Shown here: piece by piece, positions 11,750-20,294 of the stretch | How positions within the stretch are numbered: position 1 is the first letter of the stretch | Layout of the letters: the number at the start of each line of letters is the position of its first letter | From: Marilutibacter aestuarii | GTDB lineage: Bacteria; Pseudomonadota; Gammaproteobacteria; Xanthomonadales; Xanthomonadaceae | NCBI RefSeq assembly: GCF_006546775.1 | Contig: NZ_VICE01000012.1 | Location: 1-48,574 of the forward strand | Direction of reading: 5' to 3' | Length of the DNA stretch: 48,574 nucleotides | Notes under the pieces: model-generated | What the model was told of the DNA's origin: nothing | Seen by the model: the letters and a program-made list of their open reading frames with translations, nothing else | Databases searched by the model: none | Translations under genes and position numbers: made by a program

Positions 11750-12250
11750 TCAGTACGGGCGCCAGCCCCGCGGGTACGGCGGGTCGCTGTCGCTGCCGGC
11801 CTGGTCGCCGGTGATGACGAAGACCTGCTCGACGATCGCGCCGTGGGCATCGCATCGAAGGGTCTGCCGCGCCTGGAACAGGCCCCAGGCATCGCCACCG
11901 CCGCCCTCGCCGTCGACACCGTCGAGCACCACGATCCAGAAATCCAGGGTCCGCTGGGCATTGGCCACCTGGCGGATGGAAGGCGGATCCGAGAGCATCA
12001 CCGTCACCTGGCCCTCCTCGCCTTCGCTGTCCACCCAGGGCGCGAAAACCGCGGAGCCGGGCTGCAGGCGGTACATGTCCACCCAGGCATCGACCGGCAT
12101 GCCTTCGACATAGGGCTTGTGGGTCCGCTCCAGCCAGTTGAGCCGGGCCGCGCCACGGTTGGGCACGCTGAGCTGGAGCTGGATGCGATGGCCGAACTGG
12201 CCGCCCTCGGCGTAGTTCATCGCCTCCATCAATTCGATGCTGACCGGCAT
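11750..12250 (-). CDS. Unrecognised soluble protein
   Basis: A 166-residue acidic protein without signal peptide or membrane helix. Visible features are an aromatic-rich stretch with WLERTHKPYVEGMPVDAWVD, an acidic DSEGEEG turn, a glycine-rich DGEGGGGDAWG and a Pro-rich C-terminus (DPPYPRGWRPY). No family was recognised. A good ribosome-binding site (GGAGGG, 6 bases before ATG) supports the start at 12250. It is immediately upstream of fabG on the same strand, so may share its transcript. The 185 bases upstream hold nothing recognisable. Confidence 0.65.
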   Translation of the reverse strand: MPVSIELMEAMNYAEGGQFGHRIQLQLSVPNRGAARLNWLERTHKPYVEGMPVDAWVDMYRLQPGSAVFAPWVDSEGEEGQVTVMLSDPPSIRQVANAQRTLDFWIVVLDGVDGEGGGGDAWGLFQARQTLRCDAHGAIVEQVFVITGDQAGSDSDPPYPRGWRPY

Positions 12251-12435
12251 GTCGCCCTCCACGGGCTGGGATACATGCCAACAGGAACGCCCGTGCCGCG
12301 CGCTCGTGAAAGCCCCGCGAACCACGAGGTGAAGGCCTGGTCGGCGACGAGTCCGCCCGGACCTGCGGGTGCGCCTGGGCCCACGCGATCCGGCGCAGGT
12401 CGCACGGGATACCGCGCGGCCTGCACCTGGATGCG

Positions 12436-13437
12436 TCAGGGTGCGCAGGCGTAGCGGAACACGCAGCTCCAGTCGTCCTTCACGCTGACCACGATCCAGC
12501 CCTTGCCCGCCGCGTCGTCGAGGCCCTTGTCGAGCTTGCCGAAGTGGGACTCCCGGTCGTATGCGGCTTCGCGCCCGGCATCGTCGTGGTGGACGATCAT
12601 GCCGAAGCGCGGACCCGGCCCGGAGGTCGTCCATTCGAGCATCTGGTAGTCGCCGTCGGAGTTGCCGAAAGCGGCGATCGGTCGGCGGCCGATGTGGTAG
12701 TGGATGCCGACCGGCTTGCCCGCCTTGTCGTCCACCAGGTTGATGCCCGGCTCGCGCGCAAGGGTCGGCACGCCGTCCCTGACCTCGTACTTGACCTTGA
12801 TCTGGCTGCCCACCACCTGCTCCGGCGGGATGCCGTAGACCTCGTAGCTCCACGGTCGCATGAACTCCACGCCGCCGCCGGAGACGATGAAGGTCTTGAA
12901 GCGGTTCTCGCGCAGGTACTGCAACAACTCGAGCATCGGCTGGAACACCATGCCGGTGTAGAGCTCACCGGTCTTGGGGTGCCGGGCGGTGCGTATCCAC
13001 TGGTTCGCGGTACTCTCGAACTCCGCCGTCGACATGCCGGCGTGGGTCGCCACCAGCAGCTCCATCAGGCCCTTTTCGCCCGAGGCCGCGAGCGCCGCGA
13101 CATCGTTCTCCAGCACCGCCTTGTAGGGCTGGGTGTCCTTCCACTCCGGATGTCCAGGCGCCATCGCCTTGATCCGGTCGAGGATGAAGGCCAACTGCAC
13201 GTACATCGGCTGCTCGGACCACAGGGTGCCGTCGTTGTCGAACACCGCGATCCGCTCGGACGGGTGCACGTAGTCCGCCCCGCCTTCCTGGCTGACGCGC
13301 TCGACGAAATCGACGATCGCCTTCTTTGCCAAACCGTCGTTCCAGGACGACAGCGGTTCCGCCGCATGCGCCGCGCCGGTCGCGAGCACCAGCGTGGCGG
13401 CCAGCGCCAGCCGCCGCTTCTTGAATGCCGTATTCAT
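12436..13437 (-). CDS. Secreted HAD-superfamily phosphatase
   Basis: Encodes 333 residues with a signal peptide (cleavage after AAHA). HAD motif I is FDNDGTLW (nucleophile Asp67, acid Asp69), motif II IVSGGG, and the metal-binding motif IV is GNSDGDYQM. These identify a periplasmic phosphomonoesterase-type HAD; substrate not evident. The C-terminus has a Cys pair (WSCVFRYACAP) that could form a disulfide. GGAG lies just ahead of the ATG. It borders a degenerate arylsulfatase fragment, and genes in this stretch are not typical of pigment clusters. Confidence 0.87.
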   Translation of the reverse strand: MNTAFKKRRLALAATLVLATGAAHAAEPLSSWNDGLAKKAIVDFVERVSQEGGADYVHPSERIAVFDNDGTLWSEQPMYVQLAFILDRIKAMAPGHPEWKDTQPYKAVLENDVAALAASGEKGLMELLVATHAGMSTAEFESTANQWIRTARHPKTGELYTGMVFQPMLELLQYLRENRFKTFIVSGGGVEFMRPWSYEVYGIPPEQVVGSQIKVKYEVRDGVPTLAREPGINLVDDKAGKPVGIHYHIGRRPIAAFGNSDGDYQMLEWTTSGPGPRFGMIVHHDDAGREAAYDRESHFGKLDKGLDDAAGKGWIVVSVKDDWSCVFRYACAP

Positions 13438-13501
13438 GCTCCGTTCTCCATGAAAGCGTAACGCACCGCGTCGTGGCTACGAGGCGGCGCGCCGGGTTGC
13501 A

Positions 13502-13872
13502 TCAGTTGCCGGTCGGCATCGGGATGTTGAAGCCTTCTTCGTTGAGGTTGTCGCGGGTGTAATCATTCAGTTCCTGGTACCGGGTCAAGGTGGGCCGGCA
13601 TGATCCTCGCTCTGCAGCGTGCGCGGCGGATGGTCGACGTACGTCTTCATCGTGTCCTGGATCGCAATGTTGATCGCCACCACCATGCAGGTCCGCTCGC
13701 TGAAATCGTTCATGAAGATGTCGTAGCGCTCTTGCGGATCCTGCCGGATATCGAAGATATGCGGCACGGTGGCGACGTGCTCCCCGGGCCCCTTCCAGCC
13801 CTGTTTGGCGTCGACCGCCAGGGCACCGGTGGCTGTACCGTTGTCGCCACGCCGGTCGAACACATGCGCCGA
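13502..13872 (-). pseudogene. C-terminal remnant of an arylsulfatase
   Basis: Reading the minus strand, one frame gives a stretch with FDRRGDNGTA, GWKGPGEHVATVPHIFD and RQDPQERYDIFMNDFSERT, followed by KTYVDHPPRTLQSEDHAGP; the frame then shifts near 13590 and continues LTRYQELNDYTRDNLNEEGF to MPTGN and a stop. This is the C-terminal segment of an arylsulfatase-type protein, recognised from memory of the family. The catalytic N-terminal domain (CxPSR) is absent on both strands nearby, and a small deletion breaks the reading frame, so it cannot be functional. Confidence 0.72.
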
Positions 13873-14170
13873 AGCTGAACAGTGGCTTATCCATCGTCTA
13901 GCCTGGGTGAATTCCAGTTGGCGGATGGATACTCCCCGCGCCCTGCCGGGTCGCACGCGGCGGCGGCGTCGATCGCCCCGAACCGTTCGCCCGGCCCGTC
14001 CAGCACGGGAAAACGGGGGCCGCGCTCCTTTCGGGATTGCCGGTCAAGCCTAGGCTTCAACACCCCGCCGACATGACGAAGCGATGAAACCGGCCCCATA
14101 CACCGCCTTCACGAGGCCACACGAGACCGGGCGTAGGATTTCCGGACACATCCCAGTTCAGGAAGCTGTC

Positions 14171-15019
14171 ATGTCCGCAATGCCGCTCGCTCGCATGCAT
14201 CGCCCCCTCTCCATTGCCCTCAGCCTCCTGTTGCTTGCGTCGGTCGCCGTGCCTGTCCACGCGGTCGAACCCCTCGACACCTTCAGCATCAAGCTGGGGG
14301 GCTACGCCAGTCGATTCGACACCCAACTCTCGGTCGACGGCGGCAATCTGGAAGGCACCGAGATCGACCTGGACCGCGACCTCAATCTCGACCAGGACAG
14401 CACCATCGGCCTAGTGGGCATTTCCTGGCGGCCGTTCGAGCATCACGAATTCGGGCTGAACTATTACCAGGACGACGTCAGCGCGACCAAGGTCCTGCAG
14501 CGCGACATCGTGTTCGACGGCGTGACCTACGAGACCGACACCACGGTGAGGGCCGAGCGCAACCTCGATACCTACGAGGCGTACTACGTGTGGTGGGCGG
14601 CCTCGCACGAGAACTGGGCCCTGGGACCGCGCCTGGGCCTGGTCTGGTACAACCTCGACTTCGGCATCGACCTGACCGTCGACGCGAACGGCAATCCGGT
14701 TGGCAGCGGCGCGGGTTTCGACCGCGATGCCAACGGTGACGTGCCCGCTCCGGCGATCGGCGGCGGCTGGCGCTGGACCCCTGCGGACGATTGGCGCATT
14801 TCCGCCGACCTGGGCTATTTCAGCGCCGACATCAGTGACGTCGACGCCAACGTGACCTACGCGCGCGCCGGGGTGGAGTGGTTCCCCTGGGACAACTGGG
14901 GCTTCTGGGTCGACGTCACCGCGAACAGGATCGACGCCGACCTGAAGAAAGACGATTTCCGCGGCAACTTCGACTTCCGCGAAGAGGGCGTGCGCGTGGG
15001 CGTGGCGTATCGCTTCTGA
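14171..15019 (+). CDS. Outer-membrane beta-barrel protein
   Basis: A 282-residue protein with a signal peptide ending VPVHA, then alternating amphipathic strands with aromatic girdles (ISWRPFEHHEFGLNYY, EAYYVWWAASHENWALGPR, WFPWDNWGFWVDVT) and a terminal Phe (GVRVGVAYRF), the signal recognised by the Bam machinery. An acidic segment LEGTEIDLDRDLNLDQD occurs near the N-terminus. Resembles OmpA-barrel-like or OmpW-like proteins of unknown role. ATG at 14171 is preceded by AGGAAG; an earlier in-frame ATG at 14084 would add 29 non-signal residues. Ends 15 bases from a convergent gene for another barrel. Confidence 0.83.
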   Translation: MSAMPLARMHRPLSIALSLLLLASVAVPVHAVEPLDTFSIKLGGYASRFDTQLSVDGGNLEGTEIDLDRDLNLDQDSTIGLVGISWRPFEHHEFGLNYYQDDVSATKVLQRDIVFDGVTYETDTTVRAERNLDTYEAYYVWWAASHENWALGPRLGLVWYNLDFGIDLTVDANGNPVGSGAGFDRDANGDVPAPAIGGGWRWTPADDWRISADLGYFSADISDVDANVTYARAGVEWFPWDNWGFWVDVTANRIDADLKKDDFRGNFDFREEGVRVGVAYRF

Positions 15020-15034
15020 GCGGACGGCTCCGGA

Positions 15035-15820
15035 TCAGAATCGGAACGACATGCCAAGGAAGGGCCCGCCCATGCGGAGATCGTATGTGAAGTCGTTCGA
15101 CGCGTAGTCCTGGGACAGGTAGCGATAGCCGACGTCGACGCTGTTGCCCGATTGCAGGAACCAGCGCGCGCCCGCGACTGCCTGCCATGACAGGTCGGTG
15201 CCACCCGCGCCGGCGTCAAGCTGGCCGAACAGGCCCCAACGCTCGGACACCTGGGCCGCGCCGCGAAGGCCGACGAAGCCGTCTACCCAGTTCTGTGAAT
15301 CGGTGGCCCGGGCGCCGCCCGGCAGCGAAGGACCCGCGCCGACCTTGATCGTCGTGTTGGCGTCCGTATAGCGGATGCCGCCGATGAGATCGAGATGACT
15401 CGTGCCGGTACGGGTGACCCGATAAGTGGCACCCAGGTGCACGATCTTGTTCTTCGTCTCGCCTTCGACCTTGCCGTAGCCCTGGTCGACGAAAGCATTG
15501 GTGTCGTTGGAGAGCTTGGCGTAGAAGAAATCGGCGGCGATGCCCCAACGATCGCGACGTGCGTCCACGAAGGCCATTCCCGCGATGTCGAGGTTCGCCA
15601 GGATGTCTGAGAACGATGCATCGATGCTGCCGACCGGCCCGGCGTCGCCCAGGCCGATGTCGCCGGACATGCCGGTGCCCCACAGGTAGGGGGCCACGCG
15701 ATAGTGCCAGGCACCGTCGTCGCTCTCGTAGTCGTTGGATGCTCCCGCGGCGCGGGCTGTGCAGGGAAGCAGGGGGGCGGCCAGGGCGGCCGACATCAAC
15801 AGCAGGCGCAGGCTTCGCAT
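15035..15820 (-). CDS. Outer-membrane beta-barrel protein
   Basis: Encodes 261 residues: signal peptide MRSLRLLLMSAALAAPLLPCTARA, then WHYRVAPYLWGTGMSG, the common first strand of a family of 8- to 12-stranded bacterial outer-membrane proteins, repeated strands such as DLIGGIRYTDAN and GLRGAAQVSERWGLFGQLDAG, and terminal GMSFRF. No enzymatic motif. Its start was placed at 15820 because upstream in-frame codons encode no signal peptide. Convergent with the previous barrel gene and divergent from the next one. Confidence 0.83.
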   Translation of the reverse strand: MRSLRLLLMSAALAAPLLPCTARAAGASNDYESDDGAWHYRVAPYLWGTGMSGDIGLGDAGPVGSIDASFSDILANLDIAGMAFVDARRDRWGIAADFFYAKLSNDTNAFVDQGYGKVEGETKNKIVHLGATYRVTRTGTSHLDLIGGIRYTDANTTIKVGAGPSLPGGARATDSQNWVDGFVGLRGAAQVSERWGLFGQLDAGAGGTDLSWQAVAGARWFLQSGNSVDVGYRYLSQDYASNDFTYDLRMGGPFLGMSFRF

Positions 15821-16179
15821 GTCAATCCGCTCCGGAGTCGGGGGAAGGCGATCCATCGCGTCGGCGCGATCCACGCCGGGCAATGCGCCCCGGGGAAGCG
15901 TGGACGCACCGAGCTCAAGGATGCGTGAAGCATCACGCTTGGCGAACACCGTCGACGTGGAAGTCCAGCGCAGGGTGCGCTCTGCCTATTGCTCGCCGCC
16001 GCCCGCTGGCGGGCACGCGCCCAGAGCGAGGGACGCGGAGTCCAATGGTGGTGCATCCAGCCTCGATCGCCCCGTGAAAGCCGCCTTCACACTTGATGCA
16101 CGCCCCCTTGACGAGCATGCCGGGGAACCATCGCGCCAGAGAGTCCTCAGTTTCTCCCTCTGCCCTGAAGGAACGCCCC
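15821..16179. other. 359-base divergent intergenic region
   Basis: Lies between two divergent outer-membrane protein genes and must carry both promoters. A TTGACG at 16108-16113 could be a -35 for the plus-strand gene, but no matching -10 is evident. A short perfect hairpin (GCCCGC-TG-GCGGGC) is present near 16010. No RNA gene or repeat recognised. Confidence 0.4.
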
Positions 16180-16959
16180 ATGTGCGCATCACGAGCTTCT
16201 GCCCTCGTCCTGCTGCTTGCGCCCACCAGTGCTCTCGCGCAACAGAGCGCGGACGAACTTGCCAAGCAGCTCTCGAACCCCGTCGCGGCGCTGATCAGCG
16301 TGCCGATGCAGTTCAATTACGACGAGACCTTCGGCGACGATGGCTACCGCTACACGCTCAACGTGCAGCCGGTGATCCCGATATCGATCTCCGAGGACTG
16401 GAACCTGATCTCGCGCACGATCATCCCGATCACCTACCAGAAGGACGTGCGACCGGGCACCGACCAGGCCGGCTTCGGGGATACGGTGCAGAGCCTCTTC
16501 TTCTCGCCCAAGGCGCCCACCGACGGCGGCCTGGTCTGGGGCGTGGGACCGGCGGCGCTGATCCCGACGGGCACCGACGACCTCGGCGCCGACACCTGGG
16601 CGCTGGGACCCACCGGCGTGTTCCTGTGGCAGAAGAACGGCTGGACCTACGGCGGCCTGTTCAACCACCTGGTCGACGTCGGCGGCAGCCGCCGCGTGGA
16701 CATCAACTCGACCTTCCTGCAGCCCTTCGTTTCCCGTGGCTTCAGCGGCGGCCGCACCGTGGCGGTGAACCTGGAGTCGACCTACGACTGGGAAGCGGAG
16801 CAGTGGACGGTGCCGCTGAACATCGGCTACTCGAAGATCTCGAAGATCGGCAGCCAGCTGGTCAGCTACCAGGGCGGCGTGCGCGCCTATCTCGACAAGC
16901 CCGACGGCGGGCCCGACTGGGGCCTGCGCTTCACCTTCACGCTGCTTTACCCGAAGTGA
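16180..16959 (+). CDS. Outer-membrane transporter-like beta-barrel
   Basis: A 259-residue protein with signal peptide MCASRASALVLLLAPTSALA, then about a dozen beta strands including PVIPISISEDWNLISRTIIP, FFSPKAPTDGGLVWGVGPAA and WGLRFTFTLLYPK with an aromatic near the C-terminus. The ISEDWNLISR and GLVWGVGP motifs resemble the PF13557 (phenol meta-pathway MetA-like) putative outer-membrane channels, though function in that family is not proven. Start chosen at 16180 because it opens directly into the signal sequence and follows GAAGGAA. The next barrel gene starts 34 bases after its stop. Confidence 0.82.
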   Translation: MCASRASALVLLLAPTSALAQQSADELAKQLSNPVAALISVPMQFNYDETFGDDGYRYTLNVQPVIPISISEDWNLISRTIIPITYQKDVRPGTDQAGFGDTVQSLFFSPKAPTDGGLVWGVGPAALIPTGTDDLGADTWALGPTGVFLWQKNGWTYGGLFNHLVDVGGSRRVDINSTFLQPFVSRGFSGGRTVAVNLESTYDWEAEQWTVPLNIGYSKISKIGSQLVSYQGGVRAYLDKPDGGPDWGLRFTFTLLYPK

Positions 16960-16993
16960 TGGCGCTCGGCATGTTCCGGCCACGGCGCGCGGC

Positions 16994-18148
16994 ATGGGCG
17001 CTCTAGCAACCCGCCCCCTGGCCGTCCGCCTCGGCCTGCTGGCCGGCATGGCGACCGGATTCGCGCCGGCCGCCCTGGCGACCGACATCGCCACGGGCAG
17101 CGCGCCCGGCCAGGAGGAGGCCGAGCAGCTGCATGCGGGCCGCGAGGACGATGGCCGCAGCTTCGTCGTGCTGCCGATCCCGCAGTCCAGCCCCACGCTG
17201 GGGAACGGCGCGGTCCTGGCGGCCGTCCTCTACTACCAGCCCGAGGGCAGCGCTCGGCCGTGGATGACCGGCGGCGGCGCGCTGTGGACCGACAACGGCA
17301 GCCGCGGCGCGGCGCTGTTCCAGAAGGCCTACCTGGGTGGCGACCGCTGGCGCGTGACCGCGATCGCCGCCGACGCCGAGCTGCACCTGAAGTTCTACGG
17401 CATCGGCGAGGGCGCGGCCGAACGCGGGCGCTTCATCCGCATCGAGCAGTCGCCGACCTTCTACCGCTTCGACGCCCTGCGCAAGGTCGCGCCATCGCAA
17501 TACCTGGGCCTTCGCCTGCAGAAGGTCGACGTGACGACGCGCGTGCCGCTGGATGCCCCGGCTTTCCCCGACCTCGACATCCCCAGCCCGCAGCTGGACG
17601 TGGCCCTGGCCGGACCGGGCCTGCTCTACGAATACGACACGCGCGACTCCGAGACCGGGCCCTCGCAGGGGACCTACTTCAACGCCCACGCGCAGTGGTA
17701 CGTGTCGGGCTGGGGCTCCGACCGCGAGTACGCCAATGTGACGGCGGCACTCAACCACTACAGCACGTGGGGCCCCAAGGGCGTGCTGGCCCTGCGTGCC
17801 TACGCCTGCTCGGCGGGCGACAACGCGCCTTTCTTCGACCTCTGCCTGTTCGGCTCACAGGCCGACCTGCGCGGCTACGAAGGCGGGCAGTATCGCGACA
17901 GCACCCTGGTGGCGGTGCAGGGCGAATACCGCTGGCAGTTCGCCCGACGCTGGGGCGCGGTGGCCTTCGCCGGCGTGGGCGACGTGGCGCCCTCGTTCGG
18001 CGACTACCGCGTCGACGACCTGCTCCCCTCGGCGGGCGTGGGCCTGCGCTTCAAGGCCTCGACCGCGTACGACGTCAACGTCCGCGTCGACTATGCGCGC
18101 GGAAAGGACGGCGACGCGGTCTACTTCTCCATCGGCGAGGCGTTCTGA
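16994..18148 (+). CDS. BamA/Omp85-like surface-antigen barrel without POTRA domains
   Basis: Encodes 384 residues with a signal peptide ending AALA, a short linker and FVVLPIPQSSPTLGNGAVLAAV, then a barrel of about 300 residues ending AVYFSIGEAF. The segments GPGLLYEYDTRDSE and GSQADLRGYEGGQYRD match the D15/surface-antigen (PF01103) barrel; the latter corresponds to the conserved RGY loop of Omp85 proteins. No POTRA repeat precedes the barrel, so it is unlikely to be an assembly factor. Probably in an operon with the upstream barrel gene. Confidence 0.83.
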   Translation: MGALATRPLAVRLGLLAGMATGFAPAALATDIATGSAPGQEEAEQLHAGREDDGRSFVVLPIPQSSPTLGNGAVLAAVLYYQPEGSARPWMTGGGALWTDNGSRGAALFQKAYLGGDRWRVTAIAADAELHLKFYGIGEGAAERGRFIRIEQSPTFYRFDALRKVAPSQYLGLRLQKVDVTTRVPLDAPAFPDLDIPSPQLDVALAGPGLLYEYDTRDSETGPSQGTYFNAHAQWYVSGWGSDREYANVTAALNHYSTWGPKGVLALRAYACSAGDNAPFFDLCLFGSQADLRGYEGGQYRDSTLVAVQGEYRWQFARRWGAVAFAGVGDVAPSFGDYRVDDLLPSAGVGLRFKASTAYDVNVRVDYARGKDGDAVYFSIGEAF

Positions 18149-18311
18149 ACAGCGCCGGAGGGCAGCCGGTTGGCGGCAGCGTTTCACGCACGGCTTACAT
18201 CCGCTTGCTATCGTCGCTGTCTGCCTTGCTTTTGGTCGCGGCTTGCCGCCCGGGAACAGCGACGCGCATCCGCGTAGGTCCATCGCCCCGTCCCTGACCG
18301 GGAGCCATGCC

Positions 18312-20264
18312 ATGCGACAGCTCAACCTCGCCGTCCTCGCCTCCGCCCTCGCCCTGTCGCTGCCGCTGGCCGGCTGCCAGCGGGACGACACTCCCTCGTC
18401 CCCGGCAACGGACACGGCGGCGGCACTACCCGGGGCCGACGACGCCACCGCCGATGCCGCGGTGGCCGACTACCCGACGCAGGCATACTTCGGCGACACC
18501 CACGTGCACACCGGCTGGTCCGCGGATGCCGGCATGGACGGCGCGATACTGACGCCCGAGGACGCCTACCGCTTCGCGCTCGGCCACGAAGTCAGCACCA
18601 ACACCGGGCAGAAGGCGAAGCTGCGGCGGCCCTACGACTGGTTCATGGTCACCGACCACTCCGACGGCATGGGCACGATCAACGAGATCGTCGCCGGCAA
18701 TCCGGAGATGATGGCGGTCGAGATGCTGGCCGGATGGAAGACCGCGCTCGAGGAAGGCGGCGAAGCCGCGGCCAAGGCCAAAAGCGAGCTGATCGTCGCG
18801 CAGTCGACCGGCAACCTGCCCGAGGTTGTCATGGACCCCAAATGGATGGTCTCCGCCTGGGAAAAGACCATCGAGGCGGCCGAGAAGTACAACGCACCCG
18901 GCAGCTTCACCACCTTCATCGCCTACGAATGGACGGTGAATTCCGACGGCGGCGACAACCTGCACCGCAACGTGATCTTCCGCGACGGCGGTGACCGCGC
19001 CAAACAGGTGCTGCCGCTGACCACGTTCGAGACCATGGATCCCTACAAGCTGTGGCAGTGGATGGCCGCTTACGAGCAGAAGACCGGTGGCCAGCTGCTG
19101 GCGATCCCGCACAACGGCAACATGTCCAATGGCCGCATGTTCGAGGAGCAGCAGTTCGATGGCTCGCCGATGACCGCCGAATGGGCCGCCATGCGCGCGA
19201 AGTACGAACCGCTCTACGAACTGACCCAGTTCAAGGGCCAGAGCGAGTCGCACCCCTACCTCTCGCCCAACGACGAGTTCGCGTCCTGGGACCTGTGGGA
19301 CCGCGGCAACCTGATCCTCAAGCCCAAGGACAGCAAGGACGACTACCGCTACGAGTACTGGCGCGAGGCACTGAAGTCCGGGCTGCGCCTGCAGGATTCA
19401 CTCGGCGGGACCAATCCGTTCAAGTACGGCGCCAACGCCGGCACCGACACCCATACGGGACTTTCCACGGCGGAGGAGGACAACTTCTGGGGCAAGTTCA
19501 AGACACTGGAGCCCAGTGCGGGCCGCTGGGACTTCCCGCTGCTGGATGGACCGTCCGACACCTACTGGGGCTGGGAGTCGTCGGCCACCGGGGTGACCGG
19601 CGTGTGGGCGGTCGAGAACACCCGCGCCGCGATCTGGGACGCGATGAAGCGCAAGGAGACCTTCGCCACCACCGGGCCCCGCATGAAAGTGCGCTTCTTC
19701 GGCGGATACGACTTCACCGACGAGGACCTCGCCGGCGACCTTGCCAAGGCCGGTTACTCGCGCGGCGTGCCGATGGGCGGCGACCTGGCGCCCGCGCCGG
19801 AAGGCCAGTCGGCCACCTTCCTGGTCGCGGCGATGAAGGACCCGGAAGGCGCGAACCTCGATCGCGTGCAGATCATCAAGGGCTGGGTCGATGCGAACGG
19901 CCAGATGCACGAGAAGGTATTCGAGGTGAAGTGGGCCGGCGAGCGCTCCGTTGGTGCCGACGGCAAGCTGCCGCCGATCGGCAACACGGTCGACGTGGCG
20001 AACGCCACCTACGAGAACTCGATCGGCGCCGGCGAGCTGGTCGCCCGCTTCGTCGATCCCGAGTTCGACCCCACGCAGAAGGCGGTCTACTACGTCCGCG
20101 TGCTGGAGATCCCGACGCCGCGCTGGACCGCGCATGACGTGAAGCGCTTCGGCGTGGAGATGGATGACAAGGTGCCGATGGTGCACCAGGAGCGCGCGTT
20201 CTCCTCGCCGATCTGGTACACCCCGGCAGCCCCGCAGGGCGCCACGGCCACGGCCGGACGCTGA
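18312..20264 (+). CDS. DUF3604-family lipoprotein with PHP-like metal site
   Basis: A 650-residue protein beginning with a lipoprotein signal (lipobox LAGC, Cys22) and an Ala/Asp-rich linker. The body carries metal-ligand motifs in PHP-hydrolase order: YFGDTHVHTGWSADAG (His64, His66), VTDHSDGMG, IPHNGNMSNG and AGTDTHTGL. These define DUF3604 (PF12228), whose reaction is unknown; a metal-dependent phosphoesterase or related hydrolase is inferred. Two ATGs five bases apart are possible; only 18312 is in frame. It follows the barrel genes after 163 bases and converges on the HupE-type gene. Confidence 0.88.
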   Translation: MRQLNLAVLASALALSLPLAGCQRDDTPSSPATDTAAALPGADDATADAAVADYPTQAYFGDTHVHTGWSADAGMDGAILTPEDAYRFALGHEVSTNTGQKAKLRRPYDWFMVTDHSDGMGTINEIVAGNPEMMAVEMLAGWKTALEEGGEAAAKAKSELIVAQSTGNLPEVVMDPKWMVSAWEKTIEAAEKYNAPGSFTTFIAYEWTVNSDGGDNLHRNVIFRDGGDRAKQVLPLTTFETMDPYKLWQWMAAYEQKTGGQLLAIPHNGNMSNGRMFEEQQFDGSPMTAEWAAMRAKYEPLYELTQFKGQSESHPYLSPNDEFASWDLWDRGNLILKPKDSKDDYRYEYWREALKSGLRLQDSLGGTNPFKYGANAGTDTHTGLSTAEEDNFWGKFKTLEPSAGRWDFPLLDGPSDTYWGWESSATGVTGVWAVENTRAAIWDAMKRKETFATTGPRMKVRFFGGYDFTDEDLAGDLAKAGYSRGVPMGGDLAPAPEGQSATFLVAAMKDPEGANLDRVQIIKGWVDANGQMHEKVFEVKWAGERSVGADGKLPPIGNTVDVANATYENSIGAGELVARFVDPEFDPTQKAVYYVRVLEIPTPRWTAHDVKRFGVEMDDKVPMVHQERAFSSPIWYTPAAPQGATATAGR

Positions 20265-20294
20265 CCGGCTGCAGCCTCGGCGCCACGCGTCGCC

